A stretch of DNA of 64,000 bases from Marthasterias glacialis (GCA_911728455.2 OU452223.1:15437302-15501301), one strand, 5' to 3'. Positions 1 to 11,700 are shown, counted from the stretch's first letter. Numbers and translations: made by a program. Notes: generated by a model not told the origin, from the sequence alone.

Positions 1-2
1 TG

Positions 3-3000
3 GCCACGGAGTTGGCCCGGCAGTTCCCCAAGGCCTGGCGATGTAAACCTGGTAAATTGCAGCATGCACCATCCAACCCAATTGGGAAGAACATTGTAAG
101 TGATAATTATTTCTACATCCATTACGGATCTGAAAACGTGAATTGAATTGAAATTGAAGCTTTGCTGCAAACTGCGTTTATATTCGGTTGAAACTGCTTC
201 AATACTTAGCTGCAAACTGCATTCATATTTGGTTTAAACTGCTTCAATACTTAGCTACAAACTGCATTCATGTTTGGTTCAAACTGCTTCAATACTTTGC
301 TGCAACTTCTATTATATTTGCTTGAAACTGTTTTAATACTTAGCTGCAAACTACATTTATATTTTGTTGAAACTGCTTTAATACTTATCTGCAACTTCTA
401 TTATATTCGGTTGAAACTGCTTCAATACTTAGCTGCAAACTGCATTTATATTTGGTTGAAACTGCTTCAATACTTAGCTGCAAACTGCATTGACATTTGG
501 TTGAAACTGCTTCAATACTTAGCTGCAAACTGCATTGATATTTGGTTGAAACTGCTTTAATACTTAGCTGCAACTTCTATTATATTTGGTTGAAACTGCT
601 TCAATACTTTGCTGCAAACTGCATTTATGTTTGGTTGAAACTGCTTCAATACTTAGCTGCAAACTTCTTTAATACTCAGCTTCAAACTGTATTTATATTT
701 GGTTTAAACTGCTTAAATACTAAGCTGCAAAAGGCATTTATATTTGGTTGAAACTGCTTCAATACTTAGCTGCAAACTGCATTTATATTTGGTTGAAACT
801 GCTTCAATACTTAGCTGCAAACTGCATTTATATTTGGTTGAAACTGCTTTAATACTTGGCTGCAAACTGAATTTATATTTGGTTGAAACTGCTTTAAAAC
901 TTAGCTGTAAACTGCATTTATAATTGGTTGAAACTGCATCAACACTTTGCTGCAACTTTTATTATATTTTGTTGAAACTGCTTCAATACTTTGCTGCAAA
1001 CTGCATTTATATTTGGTTGAAACTGCTTCAATACTTAGCTTCAAACTGTATTTATATTTGGTTTAAACTGCTTAAATACTAAGCTGCAAACTGCATTCAT
1101 ATTTGGTTGAAACTGCTTCAATACTTATCTGCAAACTGCATTTATATTTGGTTGAAACTGCTTCAATACATAGCTGCAAACTGCATTGATATTTGGTTGA
1201 AACTGCTTCAATACTTTGCTGCAAACTGCATTCATATTTGGTTGAAACTGCTTCAATACTTATCTGCAAACTGCATTTATATTTGGTTGAAACTGCTTCA
1301 ATACATAGCTGCAAACTGCATTGATATTTGGTTGAAACTGCTTCAATACTTTGCTGCAAACTGCATTTATATTTGGTTGAAACTGCTTCAATACTTAGCT
1401 GCAAACTGCATTCATATTTGGTTGAAACTGCTTCAATACTTATCTGCAAACTGCATTTATATTTGGTTGAAACTGCTTCAATACATAGCTGCAAACTGCA
1501 TTGATATTTGGTTGAAACTGCTTCAATACTTTGCTGCAAACTGCATTTATATTTGGTTTAAACTGCTTAAATACTAAGCTGCAACTTTTATTATATCTGG
1601 TTGAAACTACTTCAATACTTACATGTAGCTGCAAACTGCATTGATATTTGGTTGAAACTGCTTCAATACTAAGCTGCAAACTGCATTTATATTTGGTTGA
1701 AACTGCTTCAATACTTAGCTGCAAACTGTATTAATATTTGTTTGAAACTGCTTCAATACTTAGCTGCAAACTGCATTTATATTTAGTTCAATAATTAGCT
1801 GCAAACTTCTTTAATACTCAGCTTTAAACTGTATTTATATTTGGTTTAAACTGCTTAAATACTAAGCTGCAAACTTGGTTGAAACTGTATCAATACTTTG
1901 CTGCAAACTGCATTTATATTTGGTTGAAACTGCTTCAATACTTTGCTGCAAACTGCATTTATATTTGATTGAAACTGCTTCAATACTTAGCTGCAAACTG
2001 CATTTATATTTGGTCTAAACTGTATCAATACTTAGCTGCAAACTGCATTTATATTTGGTTGAAACTGCTTGAATACTTAGCTGCAAACTGCATTTATATT
2101 TGGTTGAAACTGCTTGAATACTTAGCTGCAAACTGCATTTATATTTGGTTGAAACTGCTTGAATACTTAGCTGCAAACTGCATTTATATTTGGTTGAAAC
2201 TGCTTTTAGCTGCAAACTGCATTTATATTTGGTTGAAACTGTTTTAATACTTCTGCAAACTGCATTTATATTTGGTTGAAACTGCTTGAATACTTAGCTG
2301 CAAACTGCATTTATATTTGGTTGAAACTGCTTTTAGCTGCAAACTGCATTTATATTTGGTTGAAACTGTTTTAATATTTAGCTGCAAACTGCATTTATAT
2401 TTGGTCTATACTGTATCAATACTTAGCTGCAAACTGTATTAATATTTGTTTGAAACTGCTTCAATACTTTGTTGCAACTTCTATTATATTTGCTTGAAAC
2501 TGTTTTAATACTTAGCTGCAAACTGCATTTATATTTGGTTGAAACTGCTTGAATACTTAGCTGCAAACTGCATTTATATTTGGTTGAAACTGCTTTTAGC
2601 TGCAAACTGCATTTATATTTGGTCTATACTGTATCAATACTTAGCTGCAAACTGCATTTATATTTGGTTGAAACTGCGTGAATACTTAGCTGCAAACTGC
2701 ATTTATATTTGGTTGAAACTGCTTCAATACTTTGCTGCAACTTCTATTATATTTGCTTGAAACTGTTTTAATACTTAGCTGCAAACTGCATTTATATTTG
2801 GTTGAAACTGCTTGAATACTTAGCTGCAAACTGCATTTATATTTGGTTGAAACTGCTTTTAGCTGCAAACTGCATTTATATTTGGTTGAAACTGTTTTAA
2901 TACTTAGCTGCAAACTGCATTTATATTTGGTTGAAACTGCTTGAATACTTAGCTGCAAACTGCATTTATATTTGGTTGAAACTGCTTCAATACTTAGCTG

Positions 3001-4051
3001 CAAACTGTATTAATATTTGTTTGAAACTGCTTCAATACTTTGCTGCAACTTCTATTATATTTGCTTGAAACTGTTTTAATACTTAGCTGCAAACTGCATT
3101 TATATTTGGTTGAAACTGCTTGAATACTTAGCTGCAAACTGCATTTATATTTGCTTGAAACTGCTTTTAGCTGCAAACTGCATTTATATTTGGTTGAAAC
3201 TGTTTTAATACTTAGCTGCAAACTGCATTTATATTTGGTTGAAACTGCTTGAATACTTAGCTGCAAACTGCATTTATATTTGGTTGAAACTGCTTTTAGC
3301 TGCAAACTGCAATTATATTTGGTTGAAACTGTTTTAATACTTAGCTGCAAACTGCATTTATATTTGGTTGAAACTGCTTGAATACTTAGCTGCAAACTGC
3401 ATTTATATTTGGTTGAAACTGCTTTTAGCTGCAAACTGCATTTATATTTGGTTGAAACTGTTTTAATACTTAGCTGCAAACTGCATTTATATTTGGTCTA
3501 AACTGTATCAATACTTAGCTGCAAACTGTATTAATATTTGTTTGAAACTGCTTCAATACTTATGTGCAAACTGCATTTATATTTAGTTCAATAATTAGCT
3601 GCAAACTTCTTTAATACTCAGCTTCAAACTGTATTTATATTTGGTTTAAACTGCTTAAATACTAAGCTGCAAACTTGGTTGAAACTGTATCAATACTTTG
3701 CTGCAAACTGCATTTATATTTGGTTGAAACTGCTTCAATACTTTGCTGCAAACTGCATTTATATTTGATTGAAACTGCTTTAATACAGCTTTAATACTTT
3801 GCTGCAACTTCCATTATATTTGGTTTGAACTGCTTTAATACTTTGCTGCAAACTGCATTTACATTTGGTTGAAACTGCTTTAATACTTCGCTGCAAATTG
3901 AAATTAGATTTGGTTGAAGTGCTTTATCGTTATTTACAAATTAAATGTAGGGCACAGTTTGTTAAATTAAAATGTGTTCCTGTATTCTAAATCCTTTTAA
4001 TTTTTTATTTTACAGTTGGTAGTGAACAACGCTGATTTACAACAGTGCTAA
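3..4051 (+). CDS. C-terminal two exons of an unidentified gene (partial)
   Basis: The frame starting at base 3 is open (ATELARQFPKAWRCKPG...) up to codon ATT at 93-95, which abuts a consensus splice donor gtaagt at 96-101. The matching acceptor is the pyrimidine-rich tract ending tttattttacag at 4015. Joining 95 to 4016 in phase 0 adds LVVNNADLQQC and a TAA stop at 4049-4051. The coding parts are therefore 3..95 and 4016..4051, and the 5' part of the gene is outside the window. The intron of 3.9 kb is almost wholly minisatellite. I do not recognise the protein family from these 42 residues. The exon pair is inferred only from splice signals and phase; reading through the donor also stays open for about 16 more codons before a stop. 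Confidence 0.4.
150..3930. repeat. 45-bp minisatellite filling an intron
   Basis: About 80 head-to-tail units, each close to 45 bp and built from the words ttagctgcaaactgc, atttatatttggttgaaac and tgcttcaatac. A shorter variant of about 36 bp lacks part of the tgcttgaatac segment and recurs between 2.2 and 3.5 kb. Because 45 is a multiple of three, spurious open frames appear on both strands with a 15-residue period (LKLLQYLAANCIYIW on plus, AVSTKYKCSLQLSIE on minus). There are higher-order repeats: a 135-bp trimer near 1.12-1.54 kb, multi-unit blocks at 2.5-3.5 kb, and a 280-bp segment repeated exactly 1800 bp apart. Units at both edges are the most diverged. Confidence 0.95.
1708..1985. repeat. 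Segment repeated 1800 bp downstream
   Basis: This stretch of about 280 bp, including the unusual sub-units atttagttcaataattag and cttctttaatactcag, reappears at 3508-3785 with only a handful of mismatches. The offset is exactly 1800 bp, or 40 nominal 45-bp units, although many units in between are 36 bp. It looks like a block duplication inside the minisatellite. Confidence 0.85.
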
Positions 4052-4194
4052 GATTTTGTATCTCTACAACACCAAACCCCTTCAGTCAAGCCATCAAGAT
4101 CTTGGAACATAGATGAACTGGCTGCAGAAGAGACAAGAATGTCAAGATTTCATTACAAATTTTAAATGTAACATTTTCTTATGTTTTGTGTGTG

Positions 4195-4640
4195 GAATTG
4201 ATCAAACTTTGCTAGAAATTGCATCAGACTTTTCAAAAAGATTGCATCAAATTTTGCCAAAAATTACAATCAAATTTGGTTGAAAATGCATGACAAAAAC
4301 ATGCTAGAAATGACGTCAAACTTTGCTAGAAATTGCGTCAAACTTTGCAAAAAGATGTTGTCAAACTTTGCTAAAAATTGCTTCAAATTTTGCAAAAAGA
4401 TGACGTCAAACTTTGCTAGAAATTGCATCAAACTTTGCGAAAAGATGTCAAACTTTGCTAGAAATTGCGTCAAACTTTGCAAAAAGATGTTGTCAAACTT
4501 TGCTAGAAATTGCATCAAACTTTGCGAAAAGATGTTGTCAAACTTTGCTAGAAATTGCGTCAAACTTTGCTAGAAATTGCATCGAACTTTGCTAAAAATT
4601 GCATCGAACTTAGCTAGAAACTGCATCTGAATTAAAGTTT
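4195..4640. repeat. Second 45-bp tandem repeat (two half-units)
   Basis: Alternating half-units of about 22-23 bp, caaactttgctagaaattgc and caaactttgcaaaaagatg, give a 45-bp dimer with five to six tandem copies. It follows directly after the last exon of the partial gene and may be in its 3' UTR or downstream flank. The period matches the upstream minisatellite but the sequence does not. Open frames on both strands here are products of the repeat. Confidence 0.85.
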
Positions 4641-4873
4641 TCGCATGCAATTTTCCTTAAAGTTTTCATGTAAAATTTTCCTTAAATTTTCGCATAAAGT
4701 TTTCATTAAATTTTCTTTTAAAATTTCCTTCATCTTTGGTTTAAGATTTTCCTAAAGTTTTCGCATCAAATTTTCCTTAAAGTTTTCATGTAAAATTTTC
4801 CTTAAATTTTCGCATAAAGTTTTCATTAAATTTTCTTTTAAAATTTCCTTCATCTTTGGTTTAAGATTTTCCT
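4634..4873. repeat. 120-bp tandem duplication
   Basis: Two nearly identical 120-bp copies (4634-4753 and 4754-4873) of an AT-rich sequence that is itself made of short aaagttttc / aattttcctt words. The second copy differs at only a few positions near its start. Confidence 0.85.
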
Positions 4874-5110
4874 AAAATTTTCATACATGTATAAAATTTG
4901 CCTAAAATATTACACAAACTATTTTCCTGACAATTTTTATTTCTTCAATTTTGTTACAATTTTTCTCTTTAAACTTTGTTACAACTTGCTACTTTAAACT
5001 TTGTTACTTTAAACTTGTTACAGAATTTTTCCTTAAACTTTGTTGTCAATTTTACTTCATTAAACTTGTTGCAACATCTTGCCCATCTCATAGCGTATTA
5101 TTCAACGAGT
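4874..5110. repeat. Degenerate T-rich short-word repeat
   Basis: Continuation of the previous repeat in decayed form. Words such as ttaaactttgttaca recur at intervals of about 18-25 bp. No gene is visible. Confidence 0.5.
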
Positions 5111-5116
5111 CTTATT

Positions 5117-5197
5117 ATTATCCGAAGTAGTTCCCCCGAATCGGCAAGTAACTTGTAATAAGTTACTTGCCGATTTGGGGGAACTACTTCGGATAAT
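5117..5197. repeat. Long near-perfect hairpin (38-bp stem, 5-nt loop)
   Basis: The arms 5117-5154 and 5160-5197 are reverse complements with a single G/T wobble position; the loop is gtaat at 5155-5159. The arms contain ccgaagtagttcccccgaa and its complement. The flanks are AT-rich low-complexity DNA with tatata and an ataaa run. The structure resembles a foldback element or a tiny MITE; no target-site duplication was identified. Confidence 0.9.
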
Positions 5198-5211
5198 TAA
5201 ATAATATTTTA

Positions 5212-5295
5212 ATATATAAAAATATATATATACATACATAAAATAAAATAAAATAAAATAAAATAAAAATGAAAATTAAAGAAAAATAAAAAGAC
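5212..5295. repeat. AT-rich low complexity with (aaaat)n microsatellite
   Basis: Runs of tatata and at least six copies of the pentamer aaaat lie between the long hairpin and the GC hairpin cluster. Confidence 0.85.
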
Positions 5296-5313
5296 AATAC
5301 CCCTAAAATTTTT

Positions 5314-5374
5314 CCCGGCTTACGCCGGGCCCTGCGGGGCTACGCCCCGCCACCCCAGGGGGGCTTCGCCCCCC
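5314..5374. repeat. Cluster of three GC-rich hairpins
   Basis: Three consecutive perfect stem-loops stand in otherwise very AT-rich DNA: cccggc-ttac-gccggg (5314-5329), gcggggc-tac-gccccgc (5334-5350) and ggggggc-ttc-gcccccc (5358-5374). Such 'ggcttcgcc / ggctacgcc' palindromes are typical of organellar or selfish GC clusters in some algae and protists and are unexpected in an animal intergenic region. Their role is unknown. Confidence 0.85.
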
Positions 5375-5399
5375 CTATCCCCCCTTTAAAAAACGTCAC

Positions 5400-6250
5400 A
5401 TTACCAAGTACTACACTTAAACTTCACACTCAAATCTTTACATACAGCGCTACTCCTACATCGCACATATTCCTACACCACATCAGCTTCTTAATCGTAT
5501 ACCATACATACTCTACATGTCCATTTTATTACAGATTGCTACTCCTATACAACATATATCCTACCCGTATAATTTAAAACAGCTTCCTACTCCTTTACCC
5601 ATAAAATATCCTACCCATACATTTCAAGACACCTTACTTCTCCTATACCGCACATATCCTAACCGTAAATTTTAAAACAACGTACTACTCCTACACCACG
5701 CATATCCTACACATACATTCCAATACAGCTTGCTACTACTATACCACACATATCCTTACCGTGCATTTTAAGACAGCTTGATACTACAATACCAAGCATA
5801 TCCTATTCATACATTTCAATACAGCTTTATAGTCCTATGCCACACATATCCTACACGTACATTTGAAAACAGCTTGCTACTCCTATACCACGCACATCCT
5901 ACTCGTACAATTTAAGACAGCTTGCTACTCCTTTACCACGCATATCCTACTAATACATTTCAATACAGCTTGCTACTCCTATACCGCGCATATCCTAACC
6001 ATATATTTTAAGACAGCTTGCTACTCCTATACCACGCATATCCTACCAGTACATTACAAGACAGCATTGTACTCCTACACCACGCATATCCTACACGTAC
6101 ATTTCAATACAGCTTTATACTCCTATACCAGTCATACTCTACCCGTACATTTTTAAACAACTTGCTACTCCTCTACCAGACAAACTCAAGGATTGCACTT
6201 TATAATAACTTACTAATCCTACACCAAACATATTCTACCCATACATTTTA
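5400..6250. repeat. 48-bp minisatellite
   Basis: About 17 diverged tandem units with a 48-bp period, recognisable by agcttgctactcctatacc, acgcatatcctac and gtacatttcaatac. The spacing between successive 'agcttgctac' words is 48 bp where checked (5967 to 6015). The period is a multiple of three, so repeat-derived open frames with a 16-residue periodicity occur and should not be taken as genes. Confidence 0.9.
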
Positions 6251-7090
6251 AACCATATTACTATTCCTTTTCCCAAACTATTATACCCATCAAAATCTTC
6301 ACTAACCCTTAGCAAAAAACCTTGCCCAACTTTCACCTCTAATACTTGTTCTTCCTTAACACTAACCATTTAAAATTCATTCAATCCATGAAACATTCTC
6401 TTTCAAAAACTTCTCTTTATTCACCATAACTTTTATTATACAATCATTAATTACTACAAATACAACACTGTTACACCTTGACTTTCTAAAATTTTCCTTA
6501 ATTCGCCATAACTGTTATTATACAATTATTATTTTCTACTAGTATAAATCTACAATAAAATTACTTTTGTTAATTAATGCTTGTCAATCACATTTAATTA
6601 CACTCTTCTCCATTACTGTCGATCTTATGGTTCATCCTATTAAGTTCTTGTCTTTTTCAAACTTATTCAATGCATCAATTCATTAGTACACATTTACTGT
6701 CAACATCAATATTATTTTCACTATTAAATATTTCAACAGTCCATTTTCACAATACTCATCTTTACAACACATATTAAGAACTTCGTTCACTGTCTCTACT
6801 TTCTGAAATAACCATTACAACTCCTGCTATGTAGATCACAAAATTCACTCTATTTCCGTTATCAAATCATTAAACATGGTTAAAAAAATATTAGCCATAT
6901 TCCACTGTCTTCCTCAATGCCACCGGTGTTCTCCTTTATTCACCTTTACCTGTTATCACTATTCAGGTCGTCATCATCCATGTCAAAAAGCTATCCACGT
7001 CATATCCATCCTGACAACCTAATCAAGAACAATTCAGACATAGCTTCATCAGTCACTCCAACATATTTATAATATTACAACTACACACAT
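6250..7090. other. AT-rich unique DNA, no gene seen
   Basis: Pyrimidine- and adenine-rich sequence without a long open frame, tandem period or recognisable transposon. It separates the minisatellites on the left from the large satellite array on the right. Confidence 0.5.
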
Positions 7091-7601
7091 GATGAGATAT
7101 TGAATCTTTGGACACACTAGTTATTGAACACATTCTCCAATTGGCCTACATGTTTTTTAGTAGACCAAAAACTAATTTCAGAAACAAGTCCACTTTTAAC
7201 AGTACAATTTTTCTATTTTACAAATGCACAATCTTATTACAAACCAAAAGCAATAGCTACAGTCAATCCCAAATTGAAATACCCACATATACAATCTCTG
7301 GCTTGTTTACATAATGACTGTGTCCAAAAAAACAACATGTTAAACACATGTTTTCAATACTGACAATAATAATATCTCTAAACATACCTCAAACACTAAG
7401 AAGCGATGCACAGCAATCACAAACATGAGCCGCAAGGAAATTTAAGAGACAACACAACATCGACTTGGGAAAATCTAATAGGTGTAACCGGGAGAAATTC
7501 AAGAGAAGGCACAACATCAGCTAGGAAACATGTTTTGGGGGAAAATTTATAAGACTGAACAACATAGGATTAAGAACAGCTTGAGTGTTGAAAAATCATA
7601 C

Positions 7602-7729
7602 CTTAGACAATCAGGGAGTGATCCACAGCCATCCCAAACATGACATTCCAAGTTGACCTTGATAAAAGCATCTGCTGATGAACGACGTTCTTGTCCATGA
7701 TAGATACTGCTTTTCAATCAGTGAATAAT
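7602..7729 (-). other. Exon-like module A, copy 1
   Basis: On the minus strand a gtttgcag acceptor precedes 128 nt that end at a GTATG donor. The sequence contains a recognisable coding-like core, YSLIEKQYLSW and, in another frame, SADAFIKVNLECHVWDG. No single frame is open across the whole module: the best one ends in a TGA near the donor. It resembles an internal exon that has decayed or is non-coding. Confidence 0.5.
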
Positions 7730-9854
7730 CTGCAAACAAAATAAGACACATTGTATTAAACATTTTAACAAATCTTCATTTCTGAAAACAGCAAAGAATT
7801 ACAAAGTATCAAATTGTAATCAGAGAATTGTAAAACAATTAGGTTTGCAGGTTTTTGAGGGACTGAATAACATGTTCTTTGGAAAAAAGTTAACATAAAA
7901 CACAGCATGACATTGAAAACATTGGCTTGGAAAGAAATTTAGATTTTAGAAATCATTAGGTTGTCAAGTTTTTGAGGGATCGGACAACATGAGCCTCAGA
8001 AGACTCCCCCCCCCCCCCTAATAATTTAAGAATTGGAAAAGTCATTCAGTTGGCAAGTTTTAAGGGACCAGACAGCATGTGGATTGGCAAAATTTAAGCG
8101 ACGTTAGAAGATCGCCTTGGGAACAATTTGAGTGTTGAAAACATCAAAAGATTGGCAACTTGCTGAGGGACTGCAGAACATAAGCCTCAAGGAACTTTTA
8201 GAGGCGACATGGCTTGGAAAAAAGTTTAGATTTTAGAAATCATTAGTTTGTCAACTTTTTGAGGGTTTGGACAACATAACACTGCACATCAGCTTGGAAA
8301 CAATTCAAGAGTTGGAAAAACAATAGATTGGCAAGTTTTTTAAGGCACTTGACAAAAAAAATTTTGGGAGACTTTAGCATCAGCTTGGGAACAATTTGAG
8401 TGTTGAAAAAACAAAAGGTTGGCAGATTTCTACAAGACTTGACAACATGAGCCTGAAGAAATTCAAGAGAAGGAATAACATCTGCTTGGGAACAATTTGA
8501 GAGTTTAACAATTATTAGGTTGGCAAGTTTTGAGGGATTGGACAATTTTAAGAGATGGCATATCATCAGCTTGAAACGATTTTACAGTTGAAAAATCATT
8601 AGATTCGCAAGTTTCGAGGGACTGGACAACATCAGAATCAAGAAAATTCAAGACACAGCACAACATCGACTTGGGAACAATTTGGCTGTTGTTAAATCAT
8701 AAGGTTGCCAAGTTTTTCAAGGGTGGGAAGGTTTTGAAGGACTGGACAACATGAGCCGTAAGAAAATTTAAGATATGGAACAACATTGGATTGGGAAAAA
8801 TGGAGATCTGAAAAATCATTGATTGGCAAGTTTTAAGAGAGTGGACAACATGAGCAGGCCTCGACCTTAACGGCGGCCACGGGCGGCCATTGCAGTGATG
8901 CCCACGCAAGTGAGCCTCCGGAAAATTTAAGAGATGGCAAAACTTCAGCTTGGGAACAATTTGAGTTTCAATGGACTGGACAACATGTAACTTGTCAACA
9001 TTTTAGAGAAATCAGATTGGCAAGTTTCTGAGGGACTGGACACCATGTGCCTCAAGAAAATTTGAGAGACAAATTATTAGGTTGGCAAGTTTCTGAGAGA
9101 TTGCACAACATGAGCCTCAAGAAAACTTTTAGAGACAGCACAACATCAGCTCAGGAACAATTAGAAACTTGATTTACAAATTTTTCAGGCAGTGGACAAT
9201 ATGTAAGTTGGAAAAATTAATTGACTAATGTATAATCGCCTTAGGAACAGATTGAGAGTTAAAAAATCATCAGGTTGGACAGTTTCTGACAGAATGGACA
9301 ACATGATATTGGGTCAAATTTGAAAGAGGGCACAACATAGGCTTGAAAACAACTTAAGTGTCGAAAAATCATCAGATTGAAAAGTTTCTGACGAACTGGA
9401 CAACATGAGCCTGAAAAAAAATAAGAGAAGGAACATCGGCTTGAGAACAACAGGAGTTTTAAAAAAATCATCAGGTTGGCAAGCTTTTGACTGGATAGCT
9501 TGAGCATCAGCAACATTTAGGAGATGGCACCAAAAAAAATCTCAGGACCGATTTAAATCATTAGGTCGGCATGCCTTGAGGGACTGTACAACATGATACT
9601 TGTTAAAAATTAAGAGATGGCACAACACCGGCTTGGGCATTTTTGACACAATGGACAATATGTATGTTGTGAAAATTTGAAAGACTAAGCAGAATCGGCT
9701 TAGGAACAGTTTGAGAGTTGAATAATCATCAGGTTGTTCAGTTTCTGAAGACTGGACAACATGTAATAGTAATAGATGAACGCTGTGGCCGAAATTACAA
9801 CATGTTAAATCTAGGGGTTCCTTGCTAGCGAGAAATAGCTCTTTAAAAACATAC

Positions 9855-9964
9855 CTCGGACAAGGAGTGAGTGATGCGTAGCTATCCCAAACATAACATT
9901 CCAATTTGACCTTGATAAAAGCATCTTGTCCATGATGGATACTGCTCTTCAATCAGTGACTAAT
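9855..9964 (-). other. Exon-like module A, copy 2 (internally deleted)
   Basis: It has the same gtttgcag acceptor and GTATG donor on the minus strand, but only 110 nt lie between them; about 19 nt are missing around the HHQ/ADA segment. The peptide HHGQDAFIKVKLECYVWDSY is still readable in one frame. The donor-side intron flank is the conserved sequence with tttaacatgttgtaa. Confidence 0.5.
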
Positions 9965-10227
9965 CTGCAAACAAAATAAGATAAACTATATTAAACATTC
10001 ATCAAATAAGACATTATTTCTGAAAATGGCCAGGAGTTATAAATGATTAATCGTAATCTAGAGATTGAGGAATTGGACAGCATGAACCACAAAAATATTT
10101 AAAAGAGTTGCCAAGTTTTTCAAGCACTCAGTGAAATTTAAGGACACAACAAAATATTAGCTTGGGATAAAAAATGGTTAGCATGTTCTTGACGGTCTGA
10201 ACAACATGTAGCTTGGGAATAAACTGA

Positions 10228-10450
10228 ACAACACGGCTTCACTGCTGTTTGCAAAATTGCGCCAGGTGGAGTACGACCGGGTGGCAAAAAAAGTGGAAGT
10301 CAAGTTAGAACAGGCCAAGAAGGAGAGTCGTGAGCAGCTGGCAAAGCACTTCAGTGGACCGGAGCTGAGCACGGCACTGCATTTCTTTTTTTTCATACGC
10401 CCCAGAGAACCACCAAACTGGGGACAGAAACAGAAGAGGGACAAGTGACA
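10228..10450 (+). pseudogene. Coding-like coiled-coil fragment inserted in the array
   Basis: A GC-richer island with an open plus-strand frame of about 60 codons starting near 10228, including FAKLRQVEYDRVAKKVEVK and LEQAKKESREQLAKHF. Its charged heptad pattern predicts a coiled coil. The frame runs into a poly-T/F stretch and the sequence then reverts to array or AT-rich DNA. There is a stop just upstream and no clear start or splice sites. It is probably a fragment of a cellular gene or a transposon protein carried into the array; the family is not recognised. Confidence 0.4.
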
Positions 10451-10567
10451 GCTCACTCCAAAAACAAAACCAACTGGTCCTTTTCAGGACCACCACTTTT
10501 CCCAAAGAGAGAATAACAAACATGTCACTTTAGTACTCTACTATTATACTTATATAATTATAATATA

Positions 10568-11700
10568 ATCGATTGTTGAAAAATCAAAAGTTTGGCAACA
10601 TTCTAAGGGACTTGAGCCTGACATGAGCCTGAAAGTGTTTGAGGTGCTACAAATTTAAGAGACAGAACAAGATCCACTTGGAAACAATTTAAAGAGTTAA
10701 AAAATATTGCAGAGACGGCAAAGCATCCAATTGGGAACATTCCAATGTCAACAAATCAAAAGGTTGGCAACTTTCAAGGAGACTTGACAACATGAGCCTG
10801 GAGTGTTTGAGGTGATGCAAATTCCACACACAGCAAAACATCAGCTAGGGAAAACATGACTGGACAACATGAGCTTGAGGACAATTTAACAGAATTGTTA
10901 AATTGTTAATTGTTGACAAATCATTAGGTTGGAAAGATTTTGAGAAACAAGACAATGTGTACTTGGGGAAATTTTTAGAGACGGATCAAAATCAGCTGAG
11001 GATGATTTTGGCTGTGGAAAAACCATTAGGTTGGCAGGTTTCTGAAGGGTTGGGCAACACGTACTTTGGGAAAAATTTTATGACCCCACAACATCAACTT
11101 GGGAACAATTTGAGTGTTGAAAAATCAAAGGGTCAGGAACTTTCTAAGGGACTTGACAACATGAGCCTGAAAGTGTTTGAGGTTCTGCAAACTTAAAAGG
11201 CAGCACAACATCAGTTTAGGAATAATTTTTAACAAAAGGATGGGAATTTATTTTAGCAACTGGACAACAGACTTGTTAGAAGAGACCATCTGGCATTGGC
11301 CTGAAGAGTTCTACGAATCGAATAACAGTTTTCAAAATAAATCTACTTTTGACCGATTAAAAACATTAGTTTCAAATTTTACAACTATACAAAGTTGTTG
11401 CCAACCAAAAGCATTACCTATGGCCACACCAAAAGTGTAACAGTCACATACAATCTTTGGTATACGTAGATAATCGCTGTGGCCAAAATGACAACATGTT
11501 AAATCTAGGGGTTCAATGCTGACAAGAAATGGCTCTTTAAACATACCTTGACAACGAGAAGTGATGCGTGGCCATCACAAACATGACATCCAAGTTGACC
11601 TTAATAAAAGCATCTGCTGATGAAGGAGGGAGGCTCTTGTCCATGATGGATACTGCTTTTCAATCAGTGATTACTCTGCAAACATAATAAGATTTTGTAA
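10568..11700. repeat. Segmental duplication, left copy
   Basis: This stretch of about 1.1 kb recurs at about 12340-13470 (offset near 1772 bp) with high identity, including one module A copy and its flanks. Shared landmarks are ggtcaggaactttctaagg and gaagagttctacgaatcg. Small indels distinguish the copies. Confidence 0.8.
11547..11675 (-). other. Exon-like module A, copy 3
   Basis: 129 nt between a minus-strand tttgcag acceptor and a GTATG donor. The core reads SLIEKQYPSWTRASLLHQQ in one frame and SADAFIKVNLDVMF in another, so no frame is open end to end. Confidence 0.5.

Noticed and set aside
270-3479. Open frames of 60-160 codons on both strands with a 15-residue repeat
   Set aside because: The 45-bp period keeps all frames in register, so openness on both strands is expected from the repeat. 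There is no start context, composition or domain to support a protein.
150-3930. CRISPR-like array of regular repeats
   Set aside because: Units are contiguous with no unique spacers, and the genome is eukaryotic.
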